Positions 54,793 through 64,000 of a stretch of 64,000 nucleotides of DNA are shown one piece after another. The notes below the pieces were generated by a model that was given only the letters and a program-made list of their open reading frames with translations, was not told the DNA's origin and ran no database searches. Within the stretch, counting starts at the first letter, position 1; every line of letters begins with the position of its first letter. The stretch comes from Herbinix luporum (lineage in GTDB: Bacteria > Bacillota > Clostridia > Lachnospirales > Lachnospiraceae). The stretch covers positions 1,729,379 to 1,793,378 of the forward strand of contig NZ_LN879430.1 of assembly GCF_900070325.1 (NCBI RefSeq), given 5' to 3'. The position numbers were made by a program, and so were the translations under genes.

Positions 54793-57700
54793 ATGATGAA
54801 TAATAATTATTCTTTAGGTATCGATATTGGTTCAACGACAGTTAAAATTGTCCTTATGGATAATGAGAATGAAATCTTATTTTCCGACTATGAACGTCAC
54901 TATGCCAATATCCAAGAAACATTGGCCAATCTAATAAATAAGTCCATTACTGCTTTAGGGGATTTAGATATAAAGCCGGTTATCACAGGTTCCGGCGGAC
55001 TTTCAATCTCCAAGCATCTAGACGTTTTATTTGTCCAAGAGGTTATAGCAGTAGCAACTTCACTACAAAGTTATGCTCCTCATACAGATGTGGCCATAGA
55101 ACTGGGCGGTGAAGATGCAAAGATAATTTATTTTACCAATGGTGTTGAACAAAGGATGAACGGCATATGTGCAGGAGGAACCGGATCTTTCATTGATCAG
55201 ATGGCAAGTCTTCTTAAAACCGATGCTGCAGGTCTTAATGAATATGCAAAAGACTATAAGGCTATCTATCCCATAGCTGCCAGATGTGGTGTATTTGCCA
55301 AATCGGATATACAGCCCCTTATTAATGAAGGAGCTACAAAAGCTGACTTATCCGCTTCCATATTTCAAGCTGTGGTAAATCAGACTATCAGTGGACTTGC
55401 ATGTGGTAAGCCAATCCGTGGAAATATCGCCTTTCTCGGTGGCCCCTTACATTTCCTTTCAGAACTAAGAAATGCTTTTATCCGTACCCTAAATCTTTCA
55501 GATGAGCAAATTATATCACCAAAAAATTCTCATCTGTTTGCAGCCATAGGTGCGGCCATGAATTCAAAAGAAGATAGAAGCACCAAGCTTTCGGCTCTTT
55601 ATAAGAAACTATCCAAAGGAATCACCATGGAATTTGAAGTCCAGAGGATGCAGCCCTTATTTAAGGATGAAAATGAATATGAAGAATTCAAGAAAAAACA
55701 CTCTGTACATACAGTGAAGAAAGGGAACATAAGAGAATATAAAGGCAATTGTTTTCTGGGAATTGATGCAGGATCAACTACAACTAAGGTGGCCTTGGTT
55801 TCAGAAGACGGAACTTTACTTTATTCATTCTATAGTAATAACAACGGAAGTCCTTTAAAAACCACCATAAAAGCCCTTAAGGAAATATACGAAATTCTGC
55901 CTAAAGATGTTAAAATTGTTCGCTCCTGTGCAACAGGTTACGGAGAAGCCCTAGTTAAGGCCGCCCTAGTACTTGACGAGGGAGAAGTAGAGACTGTAGC
56001 CCACTACCATGCCGCTGCCTTCTTCGAACCTGAGGTAGACTGTATCCTAGATATAGGCGGCCAGGATATGAAATGTATAAAAATCAAAAACCAAACCGTG
56101 GACAATGTTTTGTTAAATGAAGCTTGTTCTTCCGGCTGTGGTTCATTTATAGAGACCTTTGCCAAGTCCTTAAATTATGAGGTGGAGGATTTTGCAAGGC
56201 TTGCTCTCTTTGCAGAAAATCCCATTGATCTTGGAACCAGATGTACGGTATTTATGAATTCAAAGGTAAAGCAGGCACAAAAGGAAGGAGCAACTGTAGC
56301 TGATATATCTGCCGGCCTTGCTTATTCTGTTATAAAAAATGCTTTGTATAAGGTTATTAAAATTACTAATCCTAATGACTTGGGCAATAAAATGGTTGTC
56401 CAAGGGGGAACTTTCTATAATGATGCCGTACTTAGAAGCTTTGAGCTTATCTCCGGCTGCCAAGCTGTTCGTCCCGATATTGCCGGTATCATGGGAGCTT
56501 TCGGTGCCGCTCTTATAGCCAGAAAACACTATAAAGGCGGAGAAAGTACCATGCTTACCATAGATCAGATTAATGATCTTACATTCGAAACCTCTCTTGC
56601 CCGCTGTAAAAGATGTACTAATAACTGTTTGCTTACAATTAATAAATTTACCGGCGGCAGACGTTTTATCTCAGGTAACAGATGCGAACGGGGATTAGGC
56701 AAAGAAAAGAAGGAAGATAGTGTTCCCAACCTATTCGATTATAAAATGGAACGTTACTTTAATTATCCTACTCTTCCTAAGGATCAGGCTCCCCGGGGTA
56801 CGGTAGGAATCCCCAGAGTCCTTAATATGTACGAAAACTATCCCTTCTGGCATACTTTTTTCACCAAGCTGGGATATCACATAGTTCTATCTCCTCCTTC
56901 TAGTAGGAAGATTTATGAGCTGGGTATTGAATCTATTCCCAGTGAATCAGAGTGCTATCCTGCAAAGCTGGCTCACGGCCATGTAGAGTGGCTAATTAAA
57001 GAGGGGGTAAAGTATATCTTTTATCCTTGTATTCCATATGAAAGGAAAGAGATAGCCGGGGCTAACAATCATTACAATTGCCCTATCGTTACCTCTTATC
57101 CAGAAAATATAAAAAATAATGTTGAAACCCTTAGGGACCCCTCATATGAATTTGCCAATGATTTTATTTCCTTCGAAAACGAAAGAATTTTAACTAATCG
57201 TTTAATAGAAATATTTACTAAAAAAGGAATAGATAAAGCTGAAATAAAAGAAGCAGCCAAATCTGCCTGGGAGGAACTAAACAAGGCAAGGGAAGATATT
57301 AAAAAGAAAGGGGAGGAAACCCTTAAATATCTTAAAGATAGCGGAAAAAGAGGAATCGTCCTTGCCGGCAGGCCATATCATATAGATCCGGAAATCCACC
57401 ACGGCATTGCGGAAATGATTAACTCCTTTGACGTAGCTGTACTGACAGAGGATTCCGTATCTCATCTGGCCCAGGTAGACCGTCCTACAATCGTTGTTGA
57501 TCAATGGATGTATCACTCCCGCCTCTACGCTGCTGCCTCATTTGTCCGTACTCAGCCTAACCTGGAACTGGTTCAGCTAAACTCCTTTGGCTGCGGCTTG
57601 GATGCGGTAACCACAGACCAGGTCCACGACATATTGTCAGCCTCCGGTAAAATATATACTGTTTTAAAAATCGACGAAGTAAATAACCTAGGTGCCGCAA

Positions 57701-59019
57701 GAATCCGTATTCGTTCCCTGCTTTCGGCAGTTAAAGAAAGAGAAAGTAAAAACTATCAGACTAAACTTGTATCATCAGCCTACCATAGGGCAATATTTAC
57801 TGAAGAAATGAAGGATACTTATACCATCTTGGCACCCCAGATGTCTCCCATCCACTTTGAACTCTTAGAGCCTGCCCTAAGAAGCGGAGGCTATAATGTG
57901 GTGGTACTTCCCAATGACAACCGTAGTTCGGTAGACCTTGCCCTGCAATACGTCAATAATGACGCCTGCTATCCTTCCATGATGGTTGTAGGCCAGATTA
58001 TGGACGCCCTTCTTTCAGGGAAATATGACATAAATAAAGTAGCCGTAATTATTACTCAGACCGGGGGAGGCTGTCGTGCCACCAACTATATAGGCTTTAT
58101 ACGAAGGGCCCTAGAGAAGGCCGGAATGTCCCATGTACCGGTTATCTCCCTAAGTGCATCAGGCTTGGAGAAAAATCCGGGACTAAAGATTACACCCAAG
58201 CTTCTTATTACAGCAATGGAAGCCCTGGTATACGGTGACATATTTATGCGTGTCCTATATAGAACCCGCCCCTATGAAAAGGTAAAAGGCTCTGCCAATG
58301 CTCTTCATGCAAAATGGCGTGACATCTGTATTAAGAGCCTTGAAAGGGGTAACTGGAGAGAATATAAAAGAAATATCAGAGGAATAATTAAGGATTTTGA
58401 TAATCTACCCTTACATGAAGATTTAAAGAAACCAAAAGTAGGTGTTGTAGGTGAAATCCTTGTAAAATTCCTCCCTTCAGCCAATAATTATCTTGTAGAA
58501 CTTCTAGAGGCAGAAGGGGCAGAAGCAGTTGTACCTGATTTACTGGATTTCTTTATGTATAGCGCATATAACCATAACTTTAAGGCAAAATACCTTGGTA
58601 AAAGTAAAAAAAGTGCCCATATTGCAAATACAGTTATCTGGGCTTTAGAACTACTTCGTAAGGAAGCAGTTAAGTCCTTTGAAAAGAGTAAGCGCTTTAT
58701 TCCTCCGGTTCATATCAAGAAGCTGGCTGAATATGCTAAGGATGTAGTATCTATAGGTAACCAAACCGGTGAAGGTTGGTTCCTAACGGCAGAGATGTTA
58801 GAGCTTTTGCACCAGGGAGTATATAATATAGTATGTACCCAGCCCTTTGCCTGCCTGCCAAATCATATAGTAGGTAAAGGTGTAATAAAAGAACTAAGAC
58901 GCCAGCATCCTGAAGCAAATATCGTAGCTATAGACTATGACCCCGGTGCCAGCGAGGTTAACCAACTAAATAGAATTAAACTTATGCTTTCTACCGCAAT
59001 AAAAAATATGGAGGCATAA
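54793..59019 (+). CDS. Tandem acyl-CoA dehydratase activase / dehydratase-like fusion
   Basis: 1408 residues. Two BadF/HgdC-type ASKHA ATPase domains (about 6-260 and 322-580) start [13 protein letters not shown] and [13 protein letters not shown]. Each keeps the paired cluster cysteines with identical 39-residue spacing (Cys126/Cys165 and Cys445/Cys484), which in HgdC hold one 4Fe-4S at a dimer interface. Next comes a Cys cluster (CKRCTNNC, Cys631) and a DUF2229/dehydratase-like region with [47 protein letters not shown] and [10 protein letters not shown]. The C-terminus ([16 protein letters not shown]) ends the family. A common Firmicutes protein of unknown substrate; predicted ATP-driven low-potential electron transfer. 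RBS AAGGAG before the ATG. Confidence 0.9.
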   Translation: MMNNNYSLGIDIGSTTVKIVLMDNENEILFSDYERHYANIQETLANLINKSITALGDLDIKPVITGSGGLSISKHLDVLFVQEVIAVATSLQSYAPHTDVAIELGGEDAKIIYFTNGVEQRMNGICAGGTGSFIDQMASLLKTDAAGLNEYAKDYKAIYPIAARCGVFAKSDIQPLINEGATKADLSASIFQAVVNQTISGLACGKPIRGNIAFLGGPLHFLSELRNAFIRTLNLSDEQIISPKNSHLFAAIGAAMNSKEDRSTKLSALYKKLSKGITMEFEVQRMQPLFKDENEYEEFKKKHSVHTVKKGNIREYKGNCFLGIDAGSTTTKVALVSEDGTLLYSFYSNNNGSPLKTTIKALKEIYEILPKDVKIVRSCATGYGEALVKAALVLDEGEVETVAHYHAAAFFEPEVDCILDIGGQDMKCIKIKNQTVDNVLLNEACSSGCGSFIETFAKSLNYEVEDFARLALFAENPIDLGTRCTVFMNSKVKQAQKEGATVADISAGLAYSVIKNALYKVIKITNPNDLGNKMVVQGGTFYNDAVLRSFELISGCQAVRPDIAGIMGAFGAALIARKHYKGGESTMLTIDQINDLTFETSLARCKRCTNNCLLTINKFTGGRRFISGNRCERGLGKEKKEDSVPNLFDYKMERYFNYPTLPKDQAPRGTVGIPRVLNMYENYPFWHTFFTKLGYHIVLSPPSSRKIYELGIESIPSESECYPAKLAHGHVEWLIKEGVKYIFYPCIPYERKEIAGANNHYNCPIVTSYPENIKNNVETLRDPSYEFANDFISFENERILTNRLIEIFTKKGIDKAEIKEAAKSAWEELNKAREDIKKKGEETLKYLKDSGKRGIVLAGRPYHIDPEIHHGIAEMINSFDVAVLTEDSVSHLAQVDRPTIVVDQWMYHSRLYAAASFVRTQPNLELVQLNSFGCGLDAVTTDQVHDILSASGKIYTVLKIDEVNNLGAARIRIRSLLSAVKERESKNYQTKLVSSAYHRAIFTEEMKDTYTILAPQMSPIHFELLEPALRSGGYNVVVLPNDNRSSVDLALQYVNNDACYPSMMVVGQIMDALLSGKYDINKVAVIITQTGGGCRATNYIGFIRRALEKAGMSHVPVISLSASGLEKNPGLKITPKLLITAMEALVYGDIFMRVLYRTRPYEKVKGSANALHAKWRDICIKSLERGNWREYKRNIRGIIKDFDNLPLHEDLKKPKVGVVGEILVKFLPSANNYLVELLEAEGAEAVVPDLLDFFMYSAYNHNFKAKYLGKSKKSAHIANTVIWALELLRKEAVKSFEKSKRFIPPVHIKKLAEYAKDVVSIGNQTGEGWFLTAEMLELLHQGVYNIVCTQPFACLPNHIVGKGVIKELRRQHPEANIVAIDYDPGASEVNQLNRIKLMLSTAIKNMEA

Positions 59020-59042
59020 ACAAATAAATATATAAACAACAA

Positions 59043-59083
59043 TAATCCCCTACAATCCGATATGACCGGATAGCAGGGGATTA
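59043..59083. terminator. Terminator between activase and ung
   Basis: TAATCCCCT / AGGGGATTA outer stem and ATCCG/CGGAT inner stem, 24 nt after the activase stop; it also serves the convergent ung gene. Confidence 0.8.
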
Positions 59084-59105
59084 ATTATTTATGTAAGTTA
59101 TGTCT

Positions 59106-59780
59106 TTATATGTTTTCAATCTGCCAGTCTATAGGCTGAATGTTATTTTTCGCTAAAAATTCATTGGTTTTACTAAAAGGTTTACTTCCAAAAAATCCCC
59201 TGTAAGCCGATAAGGGACTAGGATGTGGAGCCTCCAATATAAGATGCTTTTTATTAGTAAGCATAACTTTTTTGCTCTGGGCCGGCCTTCCCCATAATAT
59301 AAATACAATGGGCCTATCCTGTTCATTTACGGCTTTTATAACAGCGTCGGTAAACTGCTCCCATCCTTTTCCTTGATGGGAATATGCCTTATGGGCCCTA
59401 ACTGTCAGTACTGTGTTTAGTAATAAAACTCCCTGCTTAGCCCACTTTTCCAAGCAACCGTTATTAGGAATATAACAGCCTAAATCATCATGAAGTTCCT
59501 TATAGATATTTACCAGGGAAGGTGGTATATCTACATGAGGTTTTACAGAAAAACATAGGCCATGGGCTTGGTTTTTGTTATGGTAAGGGTCTTGGCCGAT
59601 AATAACTACCTTCACTTTACTTAAAGGAGTAAGATGAAAGGCATTAAATATATCATCTGCCTCAGGATATATAATATGTTTTCTATATTCATCTACTACA
59701 AATTTATATAATTCTCTATAGTAGGGTTTTTTAAACTCACTGGCAATAGCATCTAGCCAATCATTAGTAATTGCCCCCAT
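59106..59780 (-). CDS. ung: Uracil-DNA glycosylase (family 1)
   Basis: Removes uracil from DNA. 224 residues. The water-activating motif is [18 protein letters not shown] with its catalytic Asp. WGRPAQ and [13 protein letters not shown] (uracil-binding and intercalation loop) are intact. Start uncertain: GTG 59789 overlaps the hisF stop as GTGA, while ATG 59780 fits the family; the Shine-Dalgarno GAGG is poorly spaced for both. Cotranscribed with hisF. Confidence 0.95.
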   Translation of the reverse strand: MGAITNDWLDAIASEFKKPYYRELYKFVVDEYRKHIIYPEADDIFNAFHLTPLSKVKVVIIGQDPYHNKNQAHGLCFSVKPHVDIPPSLVNIYKELHDDLGCYIPNNGCLEKWAKQGVLLLNTVLTVRAHKAYSHQGKGWEQFTDAVIKAVNEQDRPIVFILWGRPAQSKKVMLTNKKHLILEAPHPSPLSAYRGFFGSKPFSKTNEFLAKNNIQPIDWQIENI

Positions 59781-59785
59781 CTTTA

Positions 59786-60547
59786 TCACAGCCTCACATT
59801 TATACCTTTCTGATGAAGATATTGCTTTACTTCCATAATTTCTAATTCCCCATAATGGAATAAGGAAGCTGCCAAAACAGCATCTGCCTTGCCTATTAAA
59901 ATGGCCTCATAAAAATGCTCTAACTTTCCGGCACCTCCTGAAGCAATAACCGGGACAGACACATTTTCAGAAATAAGCTTAGTTAATTCCAAGTCATAGC
60001 CATCCATGGTTCCGTCACAATCTAAGCTTGTTAAAAGAATTTCACCTGCACCAAGGTCTACGGCTTTTATGGCCCATTCCAGGGCATCCATGTTAGCATC
60101 TATACGACCGCCACTTTTTAGCACTGTCCAGCCTGAATTGTCAGCTTTTTTCTTTGCGTCAAGAGCCAGTACTATGCGATCGCTTCCAAACTTATCTGAA
60201 GCCTGTCTAATTAAGTCAGAATTATTAATAGCCGCTGTATTTATTCCAACCTTGCTGGCCCCAAGCTTTAAAACCCTGTCAATATCATCTATTGTCCGTA
60301 TTCCTCCACCAACTGTAAAGGGAATAGATACAACCTTAGCTATCTTGCCAATTATATCAAGATTTGTATCTCTTTCTTCAGTAGTTGCAGAAATATCCAA
60401 AAACACCAGTTCATCTGCACCTGACTTATCATATGCTGCTGCTATCTCTACAGGATCCCCGGCATCATTTAAAGAGGTAAAATTAACACCTTTTACCACA
60501 CGTCCATTATGTATGTCTAAACATGGAATAATTCTTTTTGTTACCAC
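59786..60547 (-). CDS. hisF: Imidazole glycerol phosphate synthase cyclase subunit
   Basis: TIM-barrel cyclase half of IGP synthase in histidine synthesis. 253 residues, the family norm: [18 protein letters not shown] with the catalytic Asp11-type residue, [11 protein letters not shown] and [14 protein letters not shown] with the second catalytic Asp. The start is GTG 60547, 8 nt after GGAG; an upstream TTG lies before the Shine-Dalgarno. No other his gene is in the window; hisH, its glutaminase partner, must be elsewhere. Confidence 0.96.
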   Translation of the reverse strand: MVTKRIIPCLDIHNGRVVKGVNFTSLNDAGDPVEIAAAYDKSGADELVFLDISATTEERDTNLDIIGKIAKVVSIPFTVGGGIRTIDDIDRVLKLGASKVGINTAAINNSDLIRQASDKFGSDRIVLALDAKKKADNSGWTVLKSGGRIDANMDALEWAIKAVDLGAGEILLTSLDCDGTMDGYDLELTKLISENVSVPVIASGGAGKLEHFYEAILIGKADAVLAASLFHYGELEIMEVKQYLHQKGINVRL

Positions 60548-60603
60548 AATCCACTCTCCAATCTGCAATTAACAATCCATTACATAAGCTTACATTATTT
60601 AAG

Positions 60604-62232
60604 TTAGTTAGAATAAAGATTTTTTAAAACCACATCATGTATCTTCAAACTATACTTTGCCTTAGTTTCACTATTGATAATGCTATCGGCTTGCTCATTG
60701 GTTAAATTAAATACATTTTTTAATTCAGCTAATATCTGATTTTTGATATTATCAAAATCTGATTCAATTCCCAACATTTTAGCCAACTCAATATACTTAT
60801 CATATCTTTGCAGTCCCTTAAGCAGTGCATCTAAGGCTTCCGGGTATTTTTCCATTTTATAATAACTTTTGTAAGAATTCAACTGTTTTTTTACAAACAT
60901 AACAGTCATAATTTTATCATAAAGAGCCACATCCTCATCTTTTAGTTCTATTCCATATATCTTATCATAAGCCTCATCATATCTTTGTCTGCTAAAATAA
61001 TCAGTTGCACTCTTTATGCTAATTGAATACGAATACCTCTTGCTGCTAAATAAAAAAAGTGTTGTCATAATTCCAAAAAGCACAAATACTATTGAAGCAG
61101 CAAGCAAACTTATTCGTCCATTATCCATCTCTTCAATAACTTCTGTCATATCTTGTTTCTGTCTTTCTTTTTTAGCCTTCTTTGTTTTCTTGACTTTTTT
61201 AGCCTTCTTTACTTTTGGTTCCTTTATTTTTTTCTCCTTTACCTTTTTGTCTTTTACTTTTTTGCCCTTTACTTTTTTCTCCTTATCCGTCTCGGGCTCT
61301 ATAGTTATCTCTTCTATTTCTTGGATATCTGCCTCTTCTATATTAACAAATAATTCAGCTTTTTCTTTCTTACGGGATTTTCTTTCCCTTCTCTTTTTCT
61401 TTTTTTTATTGTCATCATTCGGCGGCGCATCCTCTTGAAAGACTTCAAGTGATTTATCAGCTAAATCATCTGCTGTTGTGTTTGCTTCTACTTTTAATTC
61501 TGTTTTTAGTTCTGCTTTTGTTTCCGTTACTGATTCTGCTTTTATTTCCGTTATTGAATCTTCTTCTGCTTCTGCAGAAAAAGCCTCATAAGCAAACTGC
61601 TCAAATTCATCAAAAACCTCCTCCTTATGAGATGATTCGTCATTACTGGCAGCAAACCCGCCAAGTAGTTCTGTTATTGCCGCAACGTCATCATCCACTG
61701 GATTTTCTGGATCAAATTTTTCAAGGAGATTAAGAAGTTGATTCTCAGGACTTAACTCATCTTCTTCTAAATAATTATCCTCATCTTCTAAGTTATCATA
61801 TTTAACTTCTTTGTCACTATAGTCATTGTCTTCTGTGTTATATTCTTCCAAAATGATATCATCTGAAAACATTTCTAATTCATTTAATATATCATCTAAT
61901 TCTGAATCTATCATGTCTTCATTATCATTTTGATTTTCCTGATTATCCATTTGTAGAAATTCATTATCTATATTATCTTGTGGATTTATATCACCATCTT
62001 CCGATATATCAACAGAAGTATCACTATTTAAAGCGGCTTCTATTTCTGCAACATCATCATGGTTTAAGTCTTCTGTGATATCAAGATTATCAAAATCCTC
62101 TATATCCTCAAGGTCTATAGAAAAATTATCTAAATATAACTCATTATCTATTAAGTCCTTCTTTTCTATGCAGTCATCACAATATTCAGTTCCATTACTT
62201 ACATTGTTATTACACAACTTACATTTTGCCAT
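60604..62232 (-). CDS. Zinc-ribbon, acidic/Lys-rich linker, membrane protein
   Basis: 542 residues, no named family. An N-terminal zinc ribbon (Cys4, Cys7, Cys18, Cys21) is followed by a very acidic low-complexity region (about 26-225, Asp/Glu/Asn), a repetitive ESVTETKAELKTELKVE segment (~233-249) and a Lys-rich region (~276-357) with KKVK/KKIK repeats. One TM lies at about 374-395, then ~145 outside residues that look helical and TPR-like (RQRYDEAYDKIYG, MEKYPEALDALLKGLQRYDKY). RBS GGCGGTG. The charged linkers are probably disordered. CheW lies 41 nt upstream on the same strand. Confidence 0.6.
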   Translation of the reverse strand: MAKCKLCNNNVSNGTEYCDDCIEKKDLIDNELYLDNFSIDLEDIEDFDNLDITEDLNHDDVAEIEAALNSDTSVDISEDGDINPQDNIDNEFLQMDNQENQNDNEDMIDSELDDILNELEMFSDDIILEEYNTEDNDYSDKEVKYDNLEDEDNYLEEDELSPENQLLNLLEKFDPENPVDDDVAAITELLGGFAASNDESSHKEEVFDEFEQFAYEAFSAEAEEDSITEIKAESVTETKAELKTELKVEANTTADDLADKSLEVFQEDAPPNDDNKKKKKRRERKSRKKEKAELFVNIEEADIQEIEEITIEPETDKEKKVKGKKVKDKKVKEKKIKEPKVKKAKKVKKTKKAKKERQKQDMTEVIEEMDNGRISLLAASIVFVLFGIMTTLFLFSSKRYSYSISIKSATDYFSRQRYDEAYDKIYGIELKDEDVALYDKIMTVMFVKKQLNSYKSYYKMEKYPEALDALLKGLQRYDKYIELAKMLGIESDFDNIKNQILAELKNVFNLTNEQADSIINSETKAKYSLKIHDVVLKNLYSN

Positions 62233-62273
62233 AAGTCACCGCCCGTTATATGTAATTACTCGGAAGATTTTTT

Positions 62274-62750
62274 CTATAATTCAATATCCGGATTAACATT
62301 ACTAATTATCTTCCGTAAGTCTAAAATCTCTAATGTTTTCCCATCTATGTTTAATACTCCTGCTATTGCTTCTCTGACAGAAGTACTCAGATATTCTCCT
62401 GGTTCAGTAATGTTGGCAACAGTTGTCTTGTGAATTCCTCTTACTTCATCTACATGAAATCCTATATTCATATCTTTAATATTTGTTACAATCAGCATCT
62501 CATTTTCTGCTTCTTCTGATTCATAAAGATTAAGACTTGCTGCCAGATTTATTACGGGAATTAGAAAATCCCTAGGCATTACTACCCCCTCAATATATGG
62601 ATGGGAATTCGGTATCTTCCTTGGAGTTTGATCATATAACAGAATTTCCCTAATATCATTGATGTCAATTCCGTATGAATTTCCTCCGGCTTTCAGTTGT
62701 AGAATTTCAATTTCTAAATTTTCTTCACCAAGAATTAATCCCTTATCCAT
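62274..62750 (-). CDS. Solitary CheW-like protein
   Basis: 158 residues, single CheW domain (about 12-150): EIEILQLKAGGNSYGIDI, EGVVMPRDFLIPVINLAASL, MLIVTNIKDMNIGFHVDEV and LDLRKIISN. CheW couples receptors to CheA in chemotaxis arrays. No cheA, receptor or flagellar gene is in the window. ATG 62750 follows GGAGG by 5-6 nt. It may be cotranscribed with the zinc-ribbon membrane protein gene downstream. Confidence 0.85.
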   Translation of the reverse strand: MDKGLILGEENLEIEILQLKAGGNSYGIDINDIREILLYDQTPRKIPNSHPYIEGVVMPRDFLIPVINLAASLNLYESEEAENEMLIVTNIKDMNIGFHVDEVRGIHKTTVANITEPGEYLSTSVREAIAGVLNIDGKTLEILDLRKIISNVNPDIEL

Positions 62751-62868
62751 CAAATACCTCCGCTTTCAAAACATATATTCTTCTTTATTATATATCGACA
62801 ATTTATAATTTTATTATAGTATATATGCTTAAAAAAGACAAACAAAATCAGATAAGCTATCTTTTGCC

Positions 62869-63075
62869 CTATACTACACCTTTTTCTCTCTTAAAGACAG
62901 CTATAACTTTTCTACTGGCTCCATTTGTTTGATTTGTATCGAAACAGTTAACTAATTCCCACCCTTCCTTGCCATATTCATTTAATTTATGGTTAAATTC
63001 TACGGTATTAAGTATCCCCCCAGACCATCCTCTGGTAGTAAATTCTATAGCCTTGTATTCCCAACAAACCATCAT
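62869..63075 (-). CDS. DUF4177 family small protein
   Basis: 68 residues. The pattern WEYKAIEF, LNEYGKEGWELVNCF and KVIAVFKRE is that of DUF4177, a small beta-alpha domain of unknown function. RBS AGGAGG precedes the ATG pair. Monocistronic; no partner visible. Confidence 0.85.
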   Translation of the reverse strand: MMVCWEYKAIEFTTRGWSGGILNTVEFNHKLNEYGKEGWELVNCFDTNQTNGASRKVIAVFKREKGVV

Positions 63076-63219
63076 AAGTACCTCCTTTATTTATTTATTT
63101 TTACATAATATGTGAAATATTTAGCTAGGATAAGGGAAACTGCACTTAAAATACATTTTTTTCTAAGATTTATTATATTATTTTACTAATATGCAAGTCA
63201 ATATAAATAAAGGATTTTA

Positions 63220-64000
63220 CTAATAAATAATTCCAATATAATCATGGCTATACTTTTTATTTGCATGATAAAGAAGTATATCTCCTGCTTTAAAATTAAA
63301 GATACAGCCCTTGTTATCTTTCTTTTGTATAATGGGTCCTTCTGTAATCCACATGGAGCAATGTCCCCTGTTTTTATAATTGCTTCCGTTGCTATAGGAC
63401 AAATGCATTTTGCCATTCTTATCAATAGTTATGATATTGAAGTTTACTATTATATAACCGTCCTTAAGCCAAAAATCCTCATTATAATCAATGCCATATT
63501 TACTAAGGTGCCCATATACATCATATCCTGCCGGTACCACATATGTAGTTGTAGGCAATTTATATGTTCCATACCAACGCTGCATATATTTAGACAAGCT
63601 AAGTTCAGATTCTTTGGTTAATTCCTTGATCTTTTTATATGATGGCAAGCCTGTAATATGGGAGGCATAATTTACTCCTATAAAGGTACGAAAGCTGCTT
63701 GTTATACGGATATCACCATAAGAATACATAGGGCTATACTGATTGGCAATTTTCGCATAGGTAGTATTAATAACTTTGGCAGTGTGCTTTATCTCTGCCG
63801 AAGGTATTTTGCTATGTGGGTTTCCTGTTGTTCCAAATTTAAGATTTACAAGATCTATACCTTTCCCTACCTTAACTAACAGCTCTTGTTTCCCATCTAT
63901 CTCTTCATTGTAATATAAGTCCACCTTTTGTCTGTTCTTTCCGTCTTTATCGACATAATAGAAAGTGGGAATTATCCGTATGGTACAGCCACTTCCATAC
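63220..64000 (-). CDS. Unrecognised protein, C-terminal part (5' end beyond window)
   Basis: The reading frame is open from the right edge (first full codon at 63999) to the stop at 63220, giving at least 259 residues. The internal GTG at 63924 is therefore not the start. The visible part begins YGSGCTIRIIPTFYYVDKDG and is rich in Tyr, Lys, Gly and Asn, beta-strand like. Towards the end it has YKNRGHCSMWITEGP and an FKAGDILLYHANKKYSHDYIG ending. The composition suggests an exported or surface protein, perhaps one of the long Lachnospiraceae DUF5704-like proteins, but I am not sure. No catalytic motif recognised. Confidence 0.6.
   Translation of the reverse strand, partial: YGSGCTIRIIPTFYYVDKDGKNRQKVDLYYNEEIDGKQELLVKVGKGIDLVNLKFGTTGNPHSKIPSAEIKHTAKVINTTYAKIANQYSPMYSYGDIRITSSFRTFIGVNYASHITGLPSYKKIKELTKESELSLSKYMQRWYGTYKLPTTTYVVPAGYDVYGHLSKYGIDYNEDFWLKDGYIIVNFNIITIDKNGKMHLSYSNGSNYKNRGHCSMWITEGPIIQKKDNKGCIFNFKAGDILLYHANKKYSHDYIGIIY

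Noticed and set aside
60006-60572. Long plus-strand open frame (188 codons) opposite hisF
   Set aside because: It is the antisense shadow of hisF, which has full family motifs; the plus frame has no RBS and a composition typical of a reverse-complement artefact.
61016-61733. Plus-strand Phe/Leu/Ser-rich frames opposite the zinc-ribbon membrane protein
   Set aside because: They mirror the Lys/Glu-rich low-complexity region of the minus-strand gene (AAG and GAA read as CTT and TTC); no RBS and no family resemblance.
1-64000. CRISPR array, prophage, integrative element or defence island
   Set aside because: No regularly spaced repeats, integrase, transposase, restriction, toxin-antitoxin or phage structural gene was seen; gene content is core chromosome throughout.

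Overview
The window is an AT-rich stretch of a low-GC, Gram-positive, spore-forming anaerobe. It looks like a Clostridia chromosome, most likely Lachnospiraceae or a close relative. Three lines of evidence support this. Spore genes are present: an alpha/beta small acid-soluble spore protein, YtfJ/GerW and YlbJ. Fermentation genes are present: the pta-ackA pair and a very large 2-hydroxyacyl-CoA dehydratase activase-type protein. The gene orders are typical of Firmicutes: rsmD-coaD-ylbJ, yceD-rpmF, Asp23-DhaL and ytfI-ytfJ. It reads as ordinary core chromosome. I see no transposase, integrase, phage module, CRISPR array, rRNA or plasmid function. Most genes are on the minus strand, and nearly all carry a clear Shine-Dalgarno sequence, which I used to move several starts inward.

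Layout. Bases 1-7,000 hold the 5' part of a cysteine desulfurase, an M23 peptidase, an LCP glycopolymer transferase, a dipeptidase (pepD), a UPF0210/ACT pair and an MBL hydrolase. Bases 7,000-11,750 hold coaE, polA, an orphan anti-sigma-like membrane protein, tRNA-Leu(CAA) and a Nudix hydrolase. Bases 11,900-21,050 are a cell-envelope, division and recombination run, transcribed in the order cls, ruvA, ruvB, zapA, U32 protease/hydroxylase, FtsW/RodA, class B PBP. Bases 21,200-32,300 hold a YprB-like exonuclease, a small DUF6774-type protein, the yceD-rpmF and pta-ackA operons, tmcAL, pepF, the ylbJ/coaD/rsmD neighbourhood and a spore SASP. Bases 32,500-41,400 hold citrate synthase with a long structured leader, then a five-gene glycan cluster (two GT2 enzymes, glf and two very hydrophobic membrane proteins).

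Bases 41,500-49,000 hold recG, a GntR/ABC operon with a visible promoter and operator, a DUF1653-like protein, the Asp23/DhaL pair and rpmB. Bases 49,000-54,400 hold DUF523, ytfJ, ytfI, two unrecognised proteins, a rhomboid/derlin-like membrane protein with a zinc ribbon, and a LysM protein. Bases 54,800-59,000 are a single 1408-residue reductive-activase fusion. Bases 59,100-64,000 hold ung, hisF, a zinc-ribbon/acidic/Lys-rich membrane protein, a solitary CheW, a DUF4177 protein and the 3' part of an unrecognised gene.

No region declares itself a new defence or mobile system. The best candidates for new biology are: the self-contained tandem activase with two intact Cys pairs; the derlin-like pseudoprotease with a cytosolic zinc-binding tail; the galactofuranose-linked glycan cluster without an obvious Galf transferase; the zinc-ribbon/charged-linker/TM protein beside CheW; and several structured leaders (gltA, polA and the activase gene).
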